In this document: in pieces, positions 7,291 through 12,442 of the stretch
Position numbering within the stretch: the first letter of the stretch is position 1
Layout of the letters: the number at the start of each line of letters is the position of its first letter
NCBI RefSeq assembly: GCF_900765565.1
Contig: NZ_CAAFRZ010000187.1
Coordinates: forward strand, 1-18,488
DNA length: 18,488 bases
Source: an uncultured Dialister sp.
GTDB taxonomy: Bacteria; Bacillota; Negativicutes; Veillonellales; Dialisteraceae
Direction: 5' to 3'
Translations under genes and position numbers: made by a program
Notes under the pieces: model-generated
Databases searched by the model: none
The model's input: the letters and a program-made list of their open reading frames with translations, nothing else
What the model was told of the DNA's origin: nothing

Positions 7291-7913
7291 TTACACTCTA
7301 TCTTGTGCGCCACGGCCAGACCGTGTGGAACAGCAGCGGCCGGTACCAGGGGCGGACCGATGTGCCCCTGTCGGATCTGGGGTTGGACCAGGCCAGACAG
7401 ACGGCCCTGTGGTTTAAGGACGTCCCCCTGGACGGCGTCATCACGAGCCCCCTCATCCGGGCTTCCAAAACGGCGGAGGGCATTGCGGAAATCAAGGGCC
7501 TTCCCCTGGAAAAGGAGGATCGGCTGAAGGAGCTTTCCTTCGGTGACTGGGAAGGAAAGACGTACCAGGAAATCGAAGCCATCTGGCCCGGCATGATCGA
7601 AGCCATGTATCACGACGCCGGGGACCTGCAGCTGCCCCATGGGGAATCCTTCGAAGACTGCCGGAAACGGTGCATGGAAGCGGTGAAGGACATCATTGCA
7701 AGGGGAGATAACAAGACCTGGGCCATCGTTTGCCACGGGGCGGCGCTCCGCACCATTATCTGCTCCATGATCCACATCCCCCTTGCCCGGTGCTGGAACC
7801 TGGCCCTGTCCAACGCCTGCATCTCTGCCATCCAGGTATACCCGGGGGATATGAATGTGCTCTACATGCTGAACTCCACGGACCACCTGAAAGGCATGAA
7901 ATCGGGGAGCTGA
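7287..7913 (+). CDS. cobC: Histidine-phosphatase-family protein, likely alpha-ribazole phosphatase (CobC)
   Basis: Alpha-ribazole phosphatase removes the 5' phosphate from alpha-ribazole phosphate (or from cobalamin phosphate), finishing the nucleotide loop. Counting from the ATG at 7278, the motif LVRHGQT places the nucleophile His12, with Glu85 in KELSFGDWEG and the second His153 in VCHGAALR. I prefer the ATG at 7287, giving 208 residues, because it makes an ATGA overlap with the cobD stop and leaves GAAAGG at a usable distance. The ATG at 7278 would have its ribosome site only one base away. Sequence alone cannot separate CobC from general phosphoglycerate-mutase-like phosphatases, so the function rests on the operon context. 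Confidence 0.85.
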   Translation: MITLYLVRHGQTVWNSSGRYQGRTDVPLSDLGLDQARQTALWFKDVPLDGVITSPLIRASKTAEGIAEIKGLPLEKEDRLKELSFGDWEGKTYQEIEAIWPGMIEAMYHDAGDLQLPHGESFEDCRKRCMEAVKDIIARGDNKTWAIVCHGAALRTIICSMIHIPLARCWNLALSNACISAIQVYPGDMNVLYMLNSTDHLKGMKSGS

Positions 7914-7916
7914 GGG

Positions 7917-7980
7917 GATTCGCCGCCGGCGAATCAGCAGCTGGTGGTCAGGGAAGCTGGTTAGTCAGGCCCTGCGGGCC
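7917..7980 (+). repeat. GATTCGCC palindrome plus degenerate array after cobC
   Basis: GATTCGCCGCCGGCGAATC (7917-7935) is a perfect palindromic stem and begins three bases after the cobC stop. AGCAGCT and degenerate units follow, then CCCTGCGGG. The same palindrome plus AGTAGCT array begins directly after the stop of the dehydrogenase gene at 18364 and also occurs at 10359. There is no T-run, so it is not an ordinary intrinsic terminator. Confidence 0.7.
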
Positions 7981-8020
7981 AGGTTTCGTGTGGCCATGTG
8001 AGGTGTGAACGGGCGTGGGC

Positions 8021-8048
8021 TTCTAGCTGCTGGCTGTTAGCATCCAGG
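8021..8048 (+). repeat. Four-heptad array (TTCTAGC family)
   Basis: Units TTCTAGC, TGCTGGC, TGTTAGC and ATCCAGG run at exact 7-base period, followed by AAAGCTG and a GATTCGCCTGCGGCG half-palindrome. The array at 12153-12180 is nearly identical and has the same flanks. Confidence 0.65.
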
Positions 8049-8122
8049 AAAGCTGATTCGCCTGCGGCGCTTTTCGGTCTTTGTTTTCGTAAGTCTCATC
8101 ATGCCGTAGGCTGTAGTGTTTT

Positions 8123-8150
8123 ACTAGCTGCTAACAGCTAATAGCTAGAA
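8123..8150 (-). repeat. Heptad array (TTCTAGC family), minus strand
   Basis: Read on the minus strand the units TTCTAGC, TATTAGC, TGTTAGC and a last degenerate unit run at 7-base period, preceded by GGGGC. It is an inverted relative of the array at 8021-8048, only about 75 bases away, so the pair could form a large stem. Confidence 0.55.
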
Positions 8151-8192
8151 GCCCCCCGCACGGTTACATAACTCTCTGCCACAAACGCCCCC

Positions 8193-8221
8193 TTAACAAA
8201 GGAATTGGAAAAGATTATAAT
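8193..8221 (+). promoter_or_regulatory. Sigma-70-type promoter of the 58-residue gene
   Basis: TTAACA (8193-8198) and TATAAT (8216-8221) are separated by exactly 17 bases, matching consensus at five and six of six positions. Transcription would start near 8228 and give a leader of roughly 45 bases before the start codon. Confidence 0.8.
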
Positions 8222-8272
8222 ATAGATAGAAGGTGAAAGCCTTCCGCAGTCTTTGAAAAGGAGGTCTTTATC

Positions 8273-8449
8273 ATGGAGAAAAAATTCGATAAAGAAGGAG
8301 CAGTCATTGACGAAGAAATCAAAGAGGGTGTGAAAGAACTGAAAAAAGACAGCCCCGCAGCTGCCTATAAAGCGGAAAAGATCCTGGAAACGGAAGACGA
8401 GGTTTTCAAAAATAAACCGTCCGATGTGCCCAGTGATTCCGACAGGTAA
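8273..8449 (+). CDS. Small acidic protein of unknown function, 58 residues
   Basis: I do not recognise this protein. It begins MEKKFDKEGAVIDEE and ends PSDVPSDSDR. By count it has 17 Asp/Glu and 12 Lys/Arg, no Cys or Trp, no hydrophobic segment and no signal peptide. The first 45 residues look helical and the last dozen disordered. It is very likely a real and well-expressed gene: AAAGGAGGT (8257-8265) lies seven bases before the ATG, a near-consensus promoter lies upstream, and a strong terminator follows. It forms its own transcription unit between the cobalamin genes and another orphan gene. Possible roles such as a stress-related or nucleic-acid/protein-binding small protein are guesses. 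Confidence 0.8.
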   Translation: MEKKFDKEGAVIDEEIKEGVKELKKDSPAAAYKAEKILETEDEVFKNKPSDVPSDSDR

Positions 8450-8459
8450 GTATAAATAA

Positions 8460-8490
8460 AGATTTGAGAATTGAGTATTGAGAATTGAGG
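8460..8490 (+). repeat. Post-stop heptad array (AGANTTG)4AGG after the 58-residue gene
   Basis: Units AGATTTG, AGAATTG, AGTATTG and AGAATTG are followed by AGG, ten bases after the stop codon. The last unit and AGG form the left arm of the terminator that follows, so here the array is built into a working 3'-end structure. Confidence 0.85.
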
Positions 8491-8526
8491 TTCAGGCGCG
8501 AGCGCCGGCGCCTCAATTCTTTTTTT
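8482..8526 (+). terminator. Rho-independent terminator
   Basis: GAATTGAGG (8482-8490) pairs with CCTCAATTC (8511-8519). Inside is a second G+C stem, GGCGC with GCGCC, and seven Ts follow (8520-8526). It lies 32 bases after the stop of the 58-residue gene and should end its transcript. Confidence 0.85.
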
Positions 8527-8597
8527 ATGGGGAAAATTTATAGGGAAGAGAGAAGAGTGAAGAGGAAGAGGAAAGAAAATTTCATAGGAATATCTGT

Positions 8598-8626
8598 TTG
8601 ATAGAACGTATGGACTATGGTATAAT
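8598..8626 (+). promoter_or_regulatory. Sigma-70 promoter with extended -10 for the 199-residue gene
   Basis: TTGATA (8598-8603) and TATAAT (8621-8626) are 17 bases apart, and TGG directly before the -10 makes an extended -10 element. The match is near-perfect. The leader would be about 35 bases. Confidence 0.8.
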
Positions 8627-8668
8627 CCATACAGAACTTACGTTTTCTATTTGGAGGAGGCCATGGAC

Positions 8669-9268
8669 ATGGAGAAGGAATGGAAGGGCATGTTTTTCTG
8701 GTATACCGACTGGAATCGGGTGCTGAAGCGGCAGCGGACGAGACAGGAGCTGGTATCTCTCCTGGGGACCCTGCAGGACCGGTACAGAGATCGGCAGTTT
8801 TTCATGCCCCTGAAGGTGCTGTATCCCACCAGTGCCCGGCGGTATATTGACAGTTGCATTCAAATGGTGGTAGGAAGCGGGACAGAGCTTACGGCAGGGC
8901 TCCTGGAGACCCTGAAGTACATGAAAAGAAAGGGGCTCCCTGTATATTACTACGATGAAGAGACCAGGGACATGGCGACCTGGGAGTCGGTGATGGTGCA
9001 CCCTTTTCCCAAAAAGGGAGAGGTCTACGTGGATGATCGGGGAAGCGTCATTAAAATCGACCAGTGCCCCGTCCCCTGTCCCGGTGCCCACCAGGCCTAT
9101 GTGAGCTATGTCAATATCGGTGGCATGGTAATCGATGGTCTCATGCCGATTCGGGGATTCATGGACAAAGTGGCGGAAGGAAAACTGGTGCGCCGGGGAA
9201 GAGGACCAAAGCCGCCTGTAAACGGGTGGCCGGCTCCTGTGGAAACGGGTGAAGGCTTCGGTGGATAG
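8669..9268 (+). CDS. Hypothetical protein, 199 residues, own promoter
   Basis: I do not recognise a family. From the ATG at 8669 the protein starts MEKEWKGMFFWYTDWN. It has a basic stretch (LKRQRTRQELV), a segment VYYYDEETRDMATWE and a likely beta-rich middle (GEVYVDDRGSVIKID). It ends with a Pro/Gly-rich basic tail including RRGRGPKPP. There is no signal peptide or membrane segment, so it is probably cytoplasmic. I chose 8669 because GGAGGAGG (8653-8660) is eight bases upstream. The ATG at 8663 is too close to this site, and a TTG at 8651 would overlap it. An excellent promoter precedes it. The stop codon is overlapped by a (GANNTCA) array. Function is unknown; no operon partner is evident. 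Confidence 0.8.
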   Translation: MEKEWKGMFFWYTDWNRVLKRQRTRQELVSLLGTLQDRYRDRQFFMPLKVLYPTSARRYIDSCIQMVVGSGTELTAGLLETLKYMKRKGLPVYYYDEETRDMATWESVMVHPFPKKGEVYVDDRGSVIKIDQCPVPCPGAHQAYVSYVNIGGMVIDGLMPIRGFMDKVAEGKLVRRGRGPKPPVNGWPAPVETGEGFGG

Positions 9269-9318
9269 ACGTCAGATGATCAGACTTCAGAGGTCAGACA
9301 GTATCAACCGCTTCGCGG
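9268..9318 (+). repeat. Array (GANNTCA) overlapping the stop of the 199-residue gene, with hairpin
   Basis: Units GACGTCA (9268-9274, sharing the G of the TAG stop), GATGATCA with one extra base, GACTTCA and GAGGTCA run to 9296. A linker follows, then the hairpin CCGC-TTC-GCGG (9308-9318). The unit sequence differs from the AGANTTG arrays, but period, copy number, position after the stop and the following hairpin are alike. Confidence 0.65.
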
Positions 9319-9373
9319 CGGGAATTCATCGTAATCATAGGCAGCACGGTAGAAAATATAACGGAAGTATGAA

Positions 9374-9413
9374 GCCCCTTAGAGAAGGGGCGCGGCAAAG
9401 CCGCAGGATGGAT
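9374..9413 (-). repeat. Half copy of the 166-base palindromic element
   Basis: CCCCTTAGAGAAGGGGC, then GCGGC-AAA-GCCGC, then AGGATGGAT, is the reverse complement of the left arm of the elements at 3873 and 4159. The matching right arm is missing nearby, so this is a truncated or solo copy. Confidence 0.6.
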
Positions 9414-9440
9414 TGATGGGCCTGCGGCGAAGCCGGGGAT

Positions 9441-9497
9441 GGGCAGCCTCCTTCCCTGGAAGGCGAGGGAGGTTATCTGATGGAGGCGCCGCAGGCT
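9441..9497 (+). repeat. GGGCAGCCTCC...GCGCCGCAGGCT module
   Basis: It begins GGGCAGCCTCCTT, contains GGAGGTTATCTGATGG and ends GCGCCGCAGGCT. It is homologous to 14208-14276 and 14556-14596 and to the inverse of 1-72. Confidence 0.55.
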
Positions 9498-9669
9498 AAA
9501 GCCTCGGCTCCCCCTCCGGGGTGGCAGCGAACATGAGTTGCACCAGCGAACACAATTTGAAGGAGCGCAGCGACGCTCAAATCATCGTGAGTCGCTTTCC
9601 CGTAGGGTGAGCTGTCTGCGAAGCAGACTGAAGAGGTGCATTTACGGCGCAGCCGCTGGACCGGGGCTC

Positions 9670-10311
9670 TCAACTTTTTCTTTTCGGTGCCGGATCCGTG
9701 AGGCCCGGGATAGCGCCGCCGGCTATGGACCAGAGGTAGAGGCTCGCTACGGAACCGTAGGGGGAGTACCGTTTCCTGTAGCGCCTGAATTTCAGGACGT
9801 CTATTTTCCGGTGCCTGTAGAGCATGCGCATGCCCCGGTGTATGGCGAGATCTCCATAGCTCACGATATCCGGGCGCTGCATGGAAAAGGTCATGATCAT
9901 TTCGGCGGTCCATTGGCCGATACCTTTCAGGGAGGAGAGCTGCTTTATGACTTCTTCATCGCTCATGGAATCCAGGGCATCTATAGCAAAGGCGCCGGTT
10001 TTTACTTTTTCCGCAAAGTCCTTCATGTAGTCCACCTTTTTGAAGGTGGTACCGATGGACTGCAGTTCTTCCCGGCTCATGGAGAGGAGGGTGTCCGCAT
10101 CGACGGTGCCCACTTTGTCCGTGAGCCGTTTCCATATGGTTTCCTGGGCGGCGGTGGAAATCTGCTGCCCGATGATGTGGTGGATGACGGAGGAGAACAG
10201 GTCCGGATCCACCTTCCGGTAGATGTGGCCGATGCGGTCTATGGCTTCTCCCAGCCTTTTATCCCTGGACTTGAGGTGGTCCGTTTCTTTTCGTCCGTAT
10301 TCGAAGTACAT
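9670..10311 (-). CDS. alkA: DNA-3-methyladenine glycosylase II-type base-excision enzyme (AlkA family)
   Basis: It removes alkylated bases such as 3-methyladenine from DNA, leaving an abasic site. The 213-residue protein belongs to the HhH-GPD superfamily. The helix-hairpin-helix is LSSLKGIGQWTAEMIM (about 126-140), and SYGDLAIHRG carries the catalytic Asp154. The signature IIGQQIS (46-52) sits where expected. It lacks the extra N-terminal domain of E. coli AlkA and is the compact form common in Bacillota. The ATG is preceded on the minus strand by AAGGAGG nine bases upstream. The last codons and the stop (AGTTGAG) merge into a degenerate heptad plus GGTCCAG and a hairpin. A second alkylation-repair gene, ogt, lies 4.3 kb away on the same strand. 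Confidence 0.92.
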   Translation of the reverse strand: MYFEYGRKETDHLKSRDKRLGEAIDRIGHIYRKVDPDLFSSVIHHIIGQQISTAAQETIWKRLTDKVGTVDADTLLSMSREELQSIGTTFKKVDYMKDFAEKVKTGAFAIDALDSMSDEEVIKQLSSLKGIGQWTAEMIMTFSMQRPDIVSYGDLAIHRGMRMLYRHRKIDVLKFRRYRKRYSPYGSVASLYLWSIAGGAIPGLTDPAPKRKS

Positions 10312-10358
10312 GGCATATGCCTCCTTGCATAGAGTGGTAACGAATGGGTAAGTGAGCG

Positions 10359-10475
10359 GATTCGCCTGCGGCGAATCAGTAGCTAGTGGCTAGATCTAGT
10401 GGCTAGGTGAATAGGCCCTGCGGGCCGGTCCCATCATTTCCCATCAGCTAACCCCAGCCCGGTGGGCAGCTCCGG
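10359..10475 (+). repeat. GATTCGCC palindrome / AGTAGCT array / GGCCCTGCGGGCC composite, copy 1
   Basis: The order is: GATTCGCCTGCGGCGAATC (10359-10377); four units AGTAGCT, AGTGGCT, AGATCT, AGTGGCT and AGG (10378-10407); linker; perfect dyad GGCCCTGCGGGCC (10414-10426); then CATCAGCTAACCCCAGCC and CGGTGGGCAGC. A second copy in the same orientation lies at 12190-12302, so the two flank the MFS gene as direct repeats. Confidence 0.8.
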
Positions 10476-10712
10476 TCCGAGGAAGGGGCCTGCTGTAGAG
10501 GCAATTACACGTTTTTGGGGGAGAGTCTTTAGGGTCCCAACTGCGGCTTTGACGCTGATCCACCTTATGCCCCCGGTGCGTCAGCACCCACAACCTGGTT
10601 GGCGAGCGGCAGCGATGCCAACCCACCACCCTTATGAACCATCCGGTCCTTTGGGGCCACTGGCCATCCAGACGCTGATTGCCTCGATCTCGCCAGTGCC
10701 GCCACCTTCTCC

Positions 10713-10748
10713 TCAGTCACCTGAGTCACTTCAGCCACCTTAGCCACC
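10713..10748 (-). repeat. Nonamer array, four units
   Basis: On the plus strand four 9-base units run TCAGTCACC, TGAGTCACT, TCAGCCACC and TTAGCCACC. It lies about 20 bases beyond the four-heptad array of the MFS 3' end, so two arrays of different period follow one stop codon. Confidence 0.65.
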
Positions 10749-10766
10749 TCTTGCCGCAGGCTGGAA

Positions 10767-10797
10767 CCTCAACTCTCAAATCTCAACTCTCAACTCT
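10767..10797 (-). repeat. Post-stop heptad array (AGANTTG)4AGG after the MFS gene
   Basis: Read on the minus strand: two AGAGTTG units, one AGATTTG, one AGAGTTG, then AGG, beginning four bases after the MFS stop. TTCCAGCCTGCGGC follows. The layout is identical in length to 3825-3855 and 8460-8490. Confidence 0.85.
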
Positions 10798-10801
10798 ATT
10801 C

Positions 10802-11998
10802 CTATTTTACTCCATTTCTATCCATCTTTTTCGATGGAAGGAGGAATGTGGCTCCGGCACAGATGGCGGAGAGGAGTACCAGGAGGGCCATGACGGCGGT
10901 TATGCCGTAGATATCGGCGAAGCGGCCCAGCATGGGAGCGGTGATGCCGCCGACGCTCATGGAGATACCCAGGGTGACACCGGAGGCGAAGCCCACGTTT
11001 CTGGCCAGGTATTCCTGTCCCAGCACCACGAAGGACGAATAGGGAGCCAGCATGGCGATGGAAAGGGGAATAAGCATGGCGTAGACGGCGTAAATGCTGC
11101 CGGAGAAAGCCACCACCGCAAGGAAGGGAACAAGGAGAACATGGCAGATGCGGAGGGTTTTCCGATAGCCATGGTGGTCTGCAAACCAGCCGCCCACGAG
11201 GGTAGCCGCCACGCCGGCGATGCTGACGATGGAGAGGGTGAGGGAGCCTGTGGCTTCACTTGTGCCCAGGGCGCGGATGCAGAAGAGGGGAAGGAAACTG
11301 GAAAATCCGGTATATACGGCGGCCCGGAAAAGGATGACCACGAAGAGCCGGCCAAAGGCGGACCAGTCGTTTTGTTCGAGTCCCGTATTCCTGATGCCTT
11401 TCCCATCGGCGGCAGCCAGCTTTTCCGCTCTCCGGCTGCTTTCCTCGATGGCCCGGCGCAGGTGGGGCGATGCCAGGAGGAAGAGGAAACTCATGCAGAT
11501 GGCGCTGATACCGTAGAAGGCAAGGCCATGCATGCCAAAGGTGGTGACAAGGAACACCGCCAGCAGGGGACCGAAGCCGAAGCCCCCATTCCCGCCGACA
11601 CTGAAGATGCTCATCCCTTCGCCTCGGTTACCCTGGGATACCCCATTCACGCAGCGGGCGGCTTCCGGGTGAAATATGGCGGATGCCACGCCCATAATAG
11701 TGATGGCGGCGAATATGAGCCAGTAGTTTGACACGAATCCGGTCAATGCCAGGGAAGTGCCGGCAAAGAAAATACCCAGGGCCATGAACCACTGCCGTGG
11801 GCCCCTGTCTGCCAGCCAGCCGAAGAGGGGCTGGATGATGGAACTCAGGAAGGAGGAGGCAAACATGAGTCCTGCGGCGGCGGTGTAGTCCATGCCGTAA
11901 AGATTCACAAAGAATGGCAGCAGCGCCGGCAGGGAACCGGCGTTGATATCGTTGGATAAATGGCCTGCTGCCAGTAAATAGAGGTATTTCCTGTTCAT
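10802..11998 (-). CDS. MFS transporter of the fosmidomycin-resistance (Fsr) type
   Basis: It is predicted to be an inner-membrane, proton-driven exporter of small molecules; the substrate cannot be read from sequence. The 398-residue protein has about twelve hydrophobic segments. It opens with LAAGHLSNDINAGSLPALLP and has GWLADRGPRQWF at the loop between segments 2 and 3, then GVASAIFHPEAARCV and GGNGGFGFGPLLA, the signature region of Fsr-like transporters. A shorter loop follows near residues 190-210. The ATG at 11998 has AAAGGAA on the minus strand but at unusually long spacing, so initiation may be weak. The gene is flanked by direct copies of a roughly 115-base composite repeat, and a four-heptad array starts four bases after its stop. 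Confidence 0.88.
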   Translation of the reverse strand: MNRKYLYLLAAGHLSNDINAGSLPALLPFFVNLYGMDYTAAAGLMFASSFLSSIIQPLFGWLADRGPRQWFMALGIFFAGTSLALTGFVSNYWLIFAAITIMGVASAIFHPEAARCVNGVSQGNRGEGMSIFSVGGNGGFGFGPLLAVFLVTTFGMHGLAFYGISAICMSFLFLLASPHLRRAIEESSRRAEKLAAADGKGIRNTGLEQNDWSAFGRLFVVILFRAAVYTGFSSFLPLFCIRALGTSEATGSLTLSIVSIAGVAATLVGGWFADHHGYRKTLRICHVLLVPFLAVVAFSGSIYAVYAMLIPLSIAMLAPYSSFVVLGQEYLARNVGFASGVTLGISMSVGGITAPMLGRFADIYGITAVMALLVLLSAICAGATFLLPSKKMDRNGVK

Positions 11999-12066
11999 TA
12001 TTTTTTTGGGTGTTCCTTTCTTGTATGAATGGTTGGTGTGGAAGTGAGCGTACGAAGGGATGGGGC

Positions 12067-12115
12067 CTTGAGCCTTCAGCCTTGAGCATTGAGCTGGTTG
12101 GGCCCTGCGGGCCGG
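12067..12115 (+). repeat. Four-heptad array (CTTGAGC) with GGGCCCTGCGGGCC dyad
   Basis: Units CTTGAGC, CTTCAGC, CTTGAGC and ATTGAGC run at exact 7-base period from 12067 to 12094. A linker TGGTT and the dyad GGGCCCTGCGGGCC follow. It lies upstream of the MFS gene on the opposite strand, so it is not placed after a visible stop codon. Confidence 0.7.
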
Positions 12116-12152
12116 GTGGTGGATGGCTGGGCGGCGTGCGAACGGGTGGGGC

Positions 12153-12180
12153 TTCTAGCTGCTGGCAGTTAGCTTCCAGG
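12153..12180 (+). repeat. Four-heptad array (TTCTAGC family), second plus-strand copy
   Basis: Units TTCTAGC, TGCTGGC, AGTTAGC and TTCCAGG, followed by AAAGCTG and TTCGCCTGCGGC. Preceding TGCGAACGGG and GGGC match the copy at 8021-8048, so the homology covers more than the array. Confidence 0.65.
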
Positions 12181-12189
12181 AAAGCTGGT

Positions 12190-12302
12190 TCGCCTGCGGC
12201 AAATCAGTAGCTGGAGGCTAGATCTAGTGGCCAGGCGATCAGGCCCTGCGGGCCGGTTCGATCATTTCACATCAGCTAACCCCAGCCCGGTGGGCAGCCC
12301 CT
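12190..12302 (+). repeat. GATTCGCC / AGTAGCT / GGCCCTGCGGGCC composite, copy 2
   Basis: It has a degenerate palindrome (TTCGCCTGCGGCAAATC), units AGTAGCT, GGAGGCT, AGATCT and AGTGGCC plus AGG (12206-12235), the perfect dyad GGCCCTGCGGGCC (12242-12254) and CATCAGCTAACCCCAGCC. It is a direct-orientation partner of 10359-10475 across the MFS gene. Confidence 0.8.
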
Positions 12303-12416
12303 TCCCAGGAAGAGGCCGCTGAAGAACCCCCCTCAAAAATAATTTGGGAACCAACTGATTAGCAATGTGACAACATTTTCGGACAAGTGTTACCCCAAAA
12401 TATGGGATAAAAAAAG

Positions 12417-12442
12417 AAAAAAGGGGATTCCCCCCCTTTTTT
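12417..12442 (-). terminator. Terminator at the transposase 3' end
   Basis: AAAAAAGGGG and CCCCTTTTTT form a hairpin that overlaps the last base of the transposase stop codon. It has an A/T-rich outer stem and works as a T-run in either direction, so it may also block transcription entering the insertion sequence from outside. Confidence 0.65.

Larger units (their letters stand above)
7914..8192. other. Repeat-filled gap after cobC
   Basis: No gene is seen. It starts with the palindrome right after the cobC stop (7917-7935), a degenerate AGNNGCT array with GGCCCTGCGGGCC (to about 7980), a TTCTAGC heptad array (8021-8048), a GATTCGCCTGCGGCG half-palindrome (about 8056-8070) and a minus-strand TTCTAGC-type array (8123-8150). 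Several segments match 12105-12200, in the same order. Confidence 0.7.
9269..9669. other. Convergent gap between the 199-residue gene and alkA
   Basis: No gene is supported. It contains the (GANNTCA) array, a half copy of the 166-base palindromic element in reverse orientation (9374-9413), a CGCAGGCT/GGTTATCTGATGG module (9441-9497), a GTCTGC-GAA-GCAGAC hairpin (about 9614-9628) and, directly after the alkA stop on the minus strand, GGTCCAGCGGCTGCGCCG (about 9646-9663). Confidence 0.65.
10312..10801. other. Repeat-filled gap between alkA and the MFS gene
   Basis: No gene is supported. In plus-strand order it contains the GATTCGCC palindrome with an AGTAGCT array and the GGCCCTGCGGGCC dyad (10359-10426), a CATCAGCTAACCCCAGCCCGG module (10442-10475), a stretch related to 14110-14200 (to about 10545), a segment of about 150 bases with no recognised content (10550-10700), a nonamer array (10713-10748) and the heptad array that directly follows the MFS stop on the minus strand (10767-10797). 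Confidence 0.65.
11999..12441. other. Gap between the MFS gene and the insertion sequence
   Basis: No gene is supported. It contains the CTTGAGC heptad array with the GGGCCCTGCGGGCC dyad (12067-12115), a TTCTAGC heptad array (12153-12180), composite repeat copy 2 (12190-12302), a CCCCTTCCCAGGAAGAGGCC stem and then a sharp change to A+T-rich sequence near 12335, taken as the insertion-sequence end. Confidence 0.65.

Noticed and set aside
10679..11731. A 350-codon open frame on the plus strand
   Set aside because: It is antisense to the MFS gene and its start lies in array repeats; Gly/Asp/Glu/His-rich composition is typical of a shadow frame.
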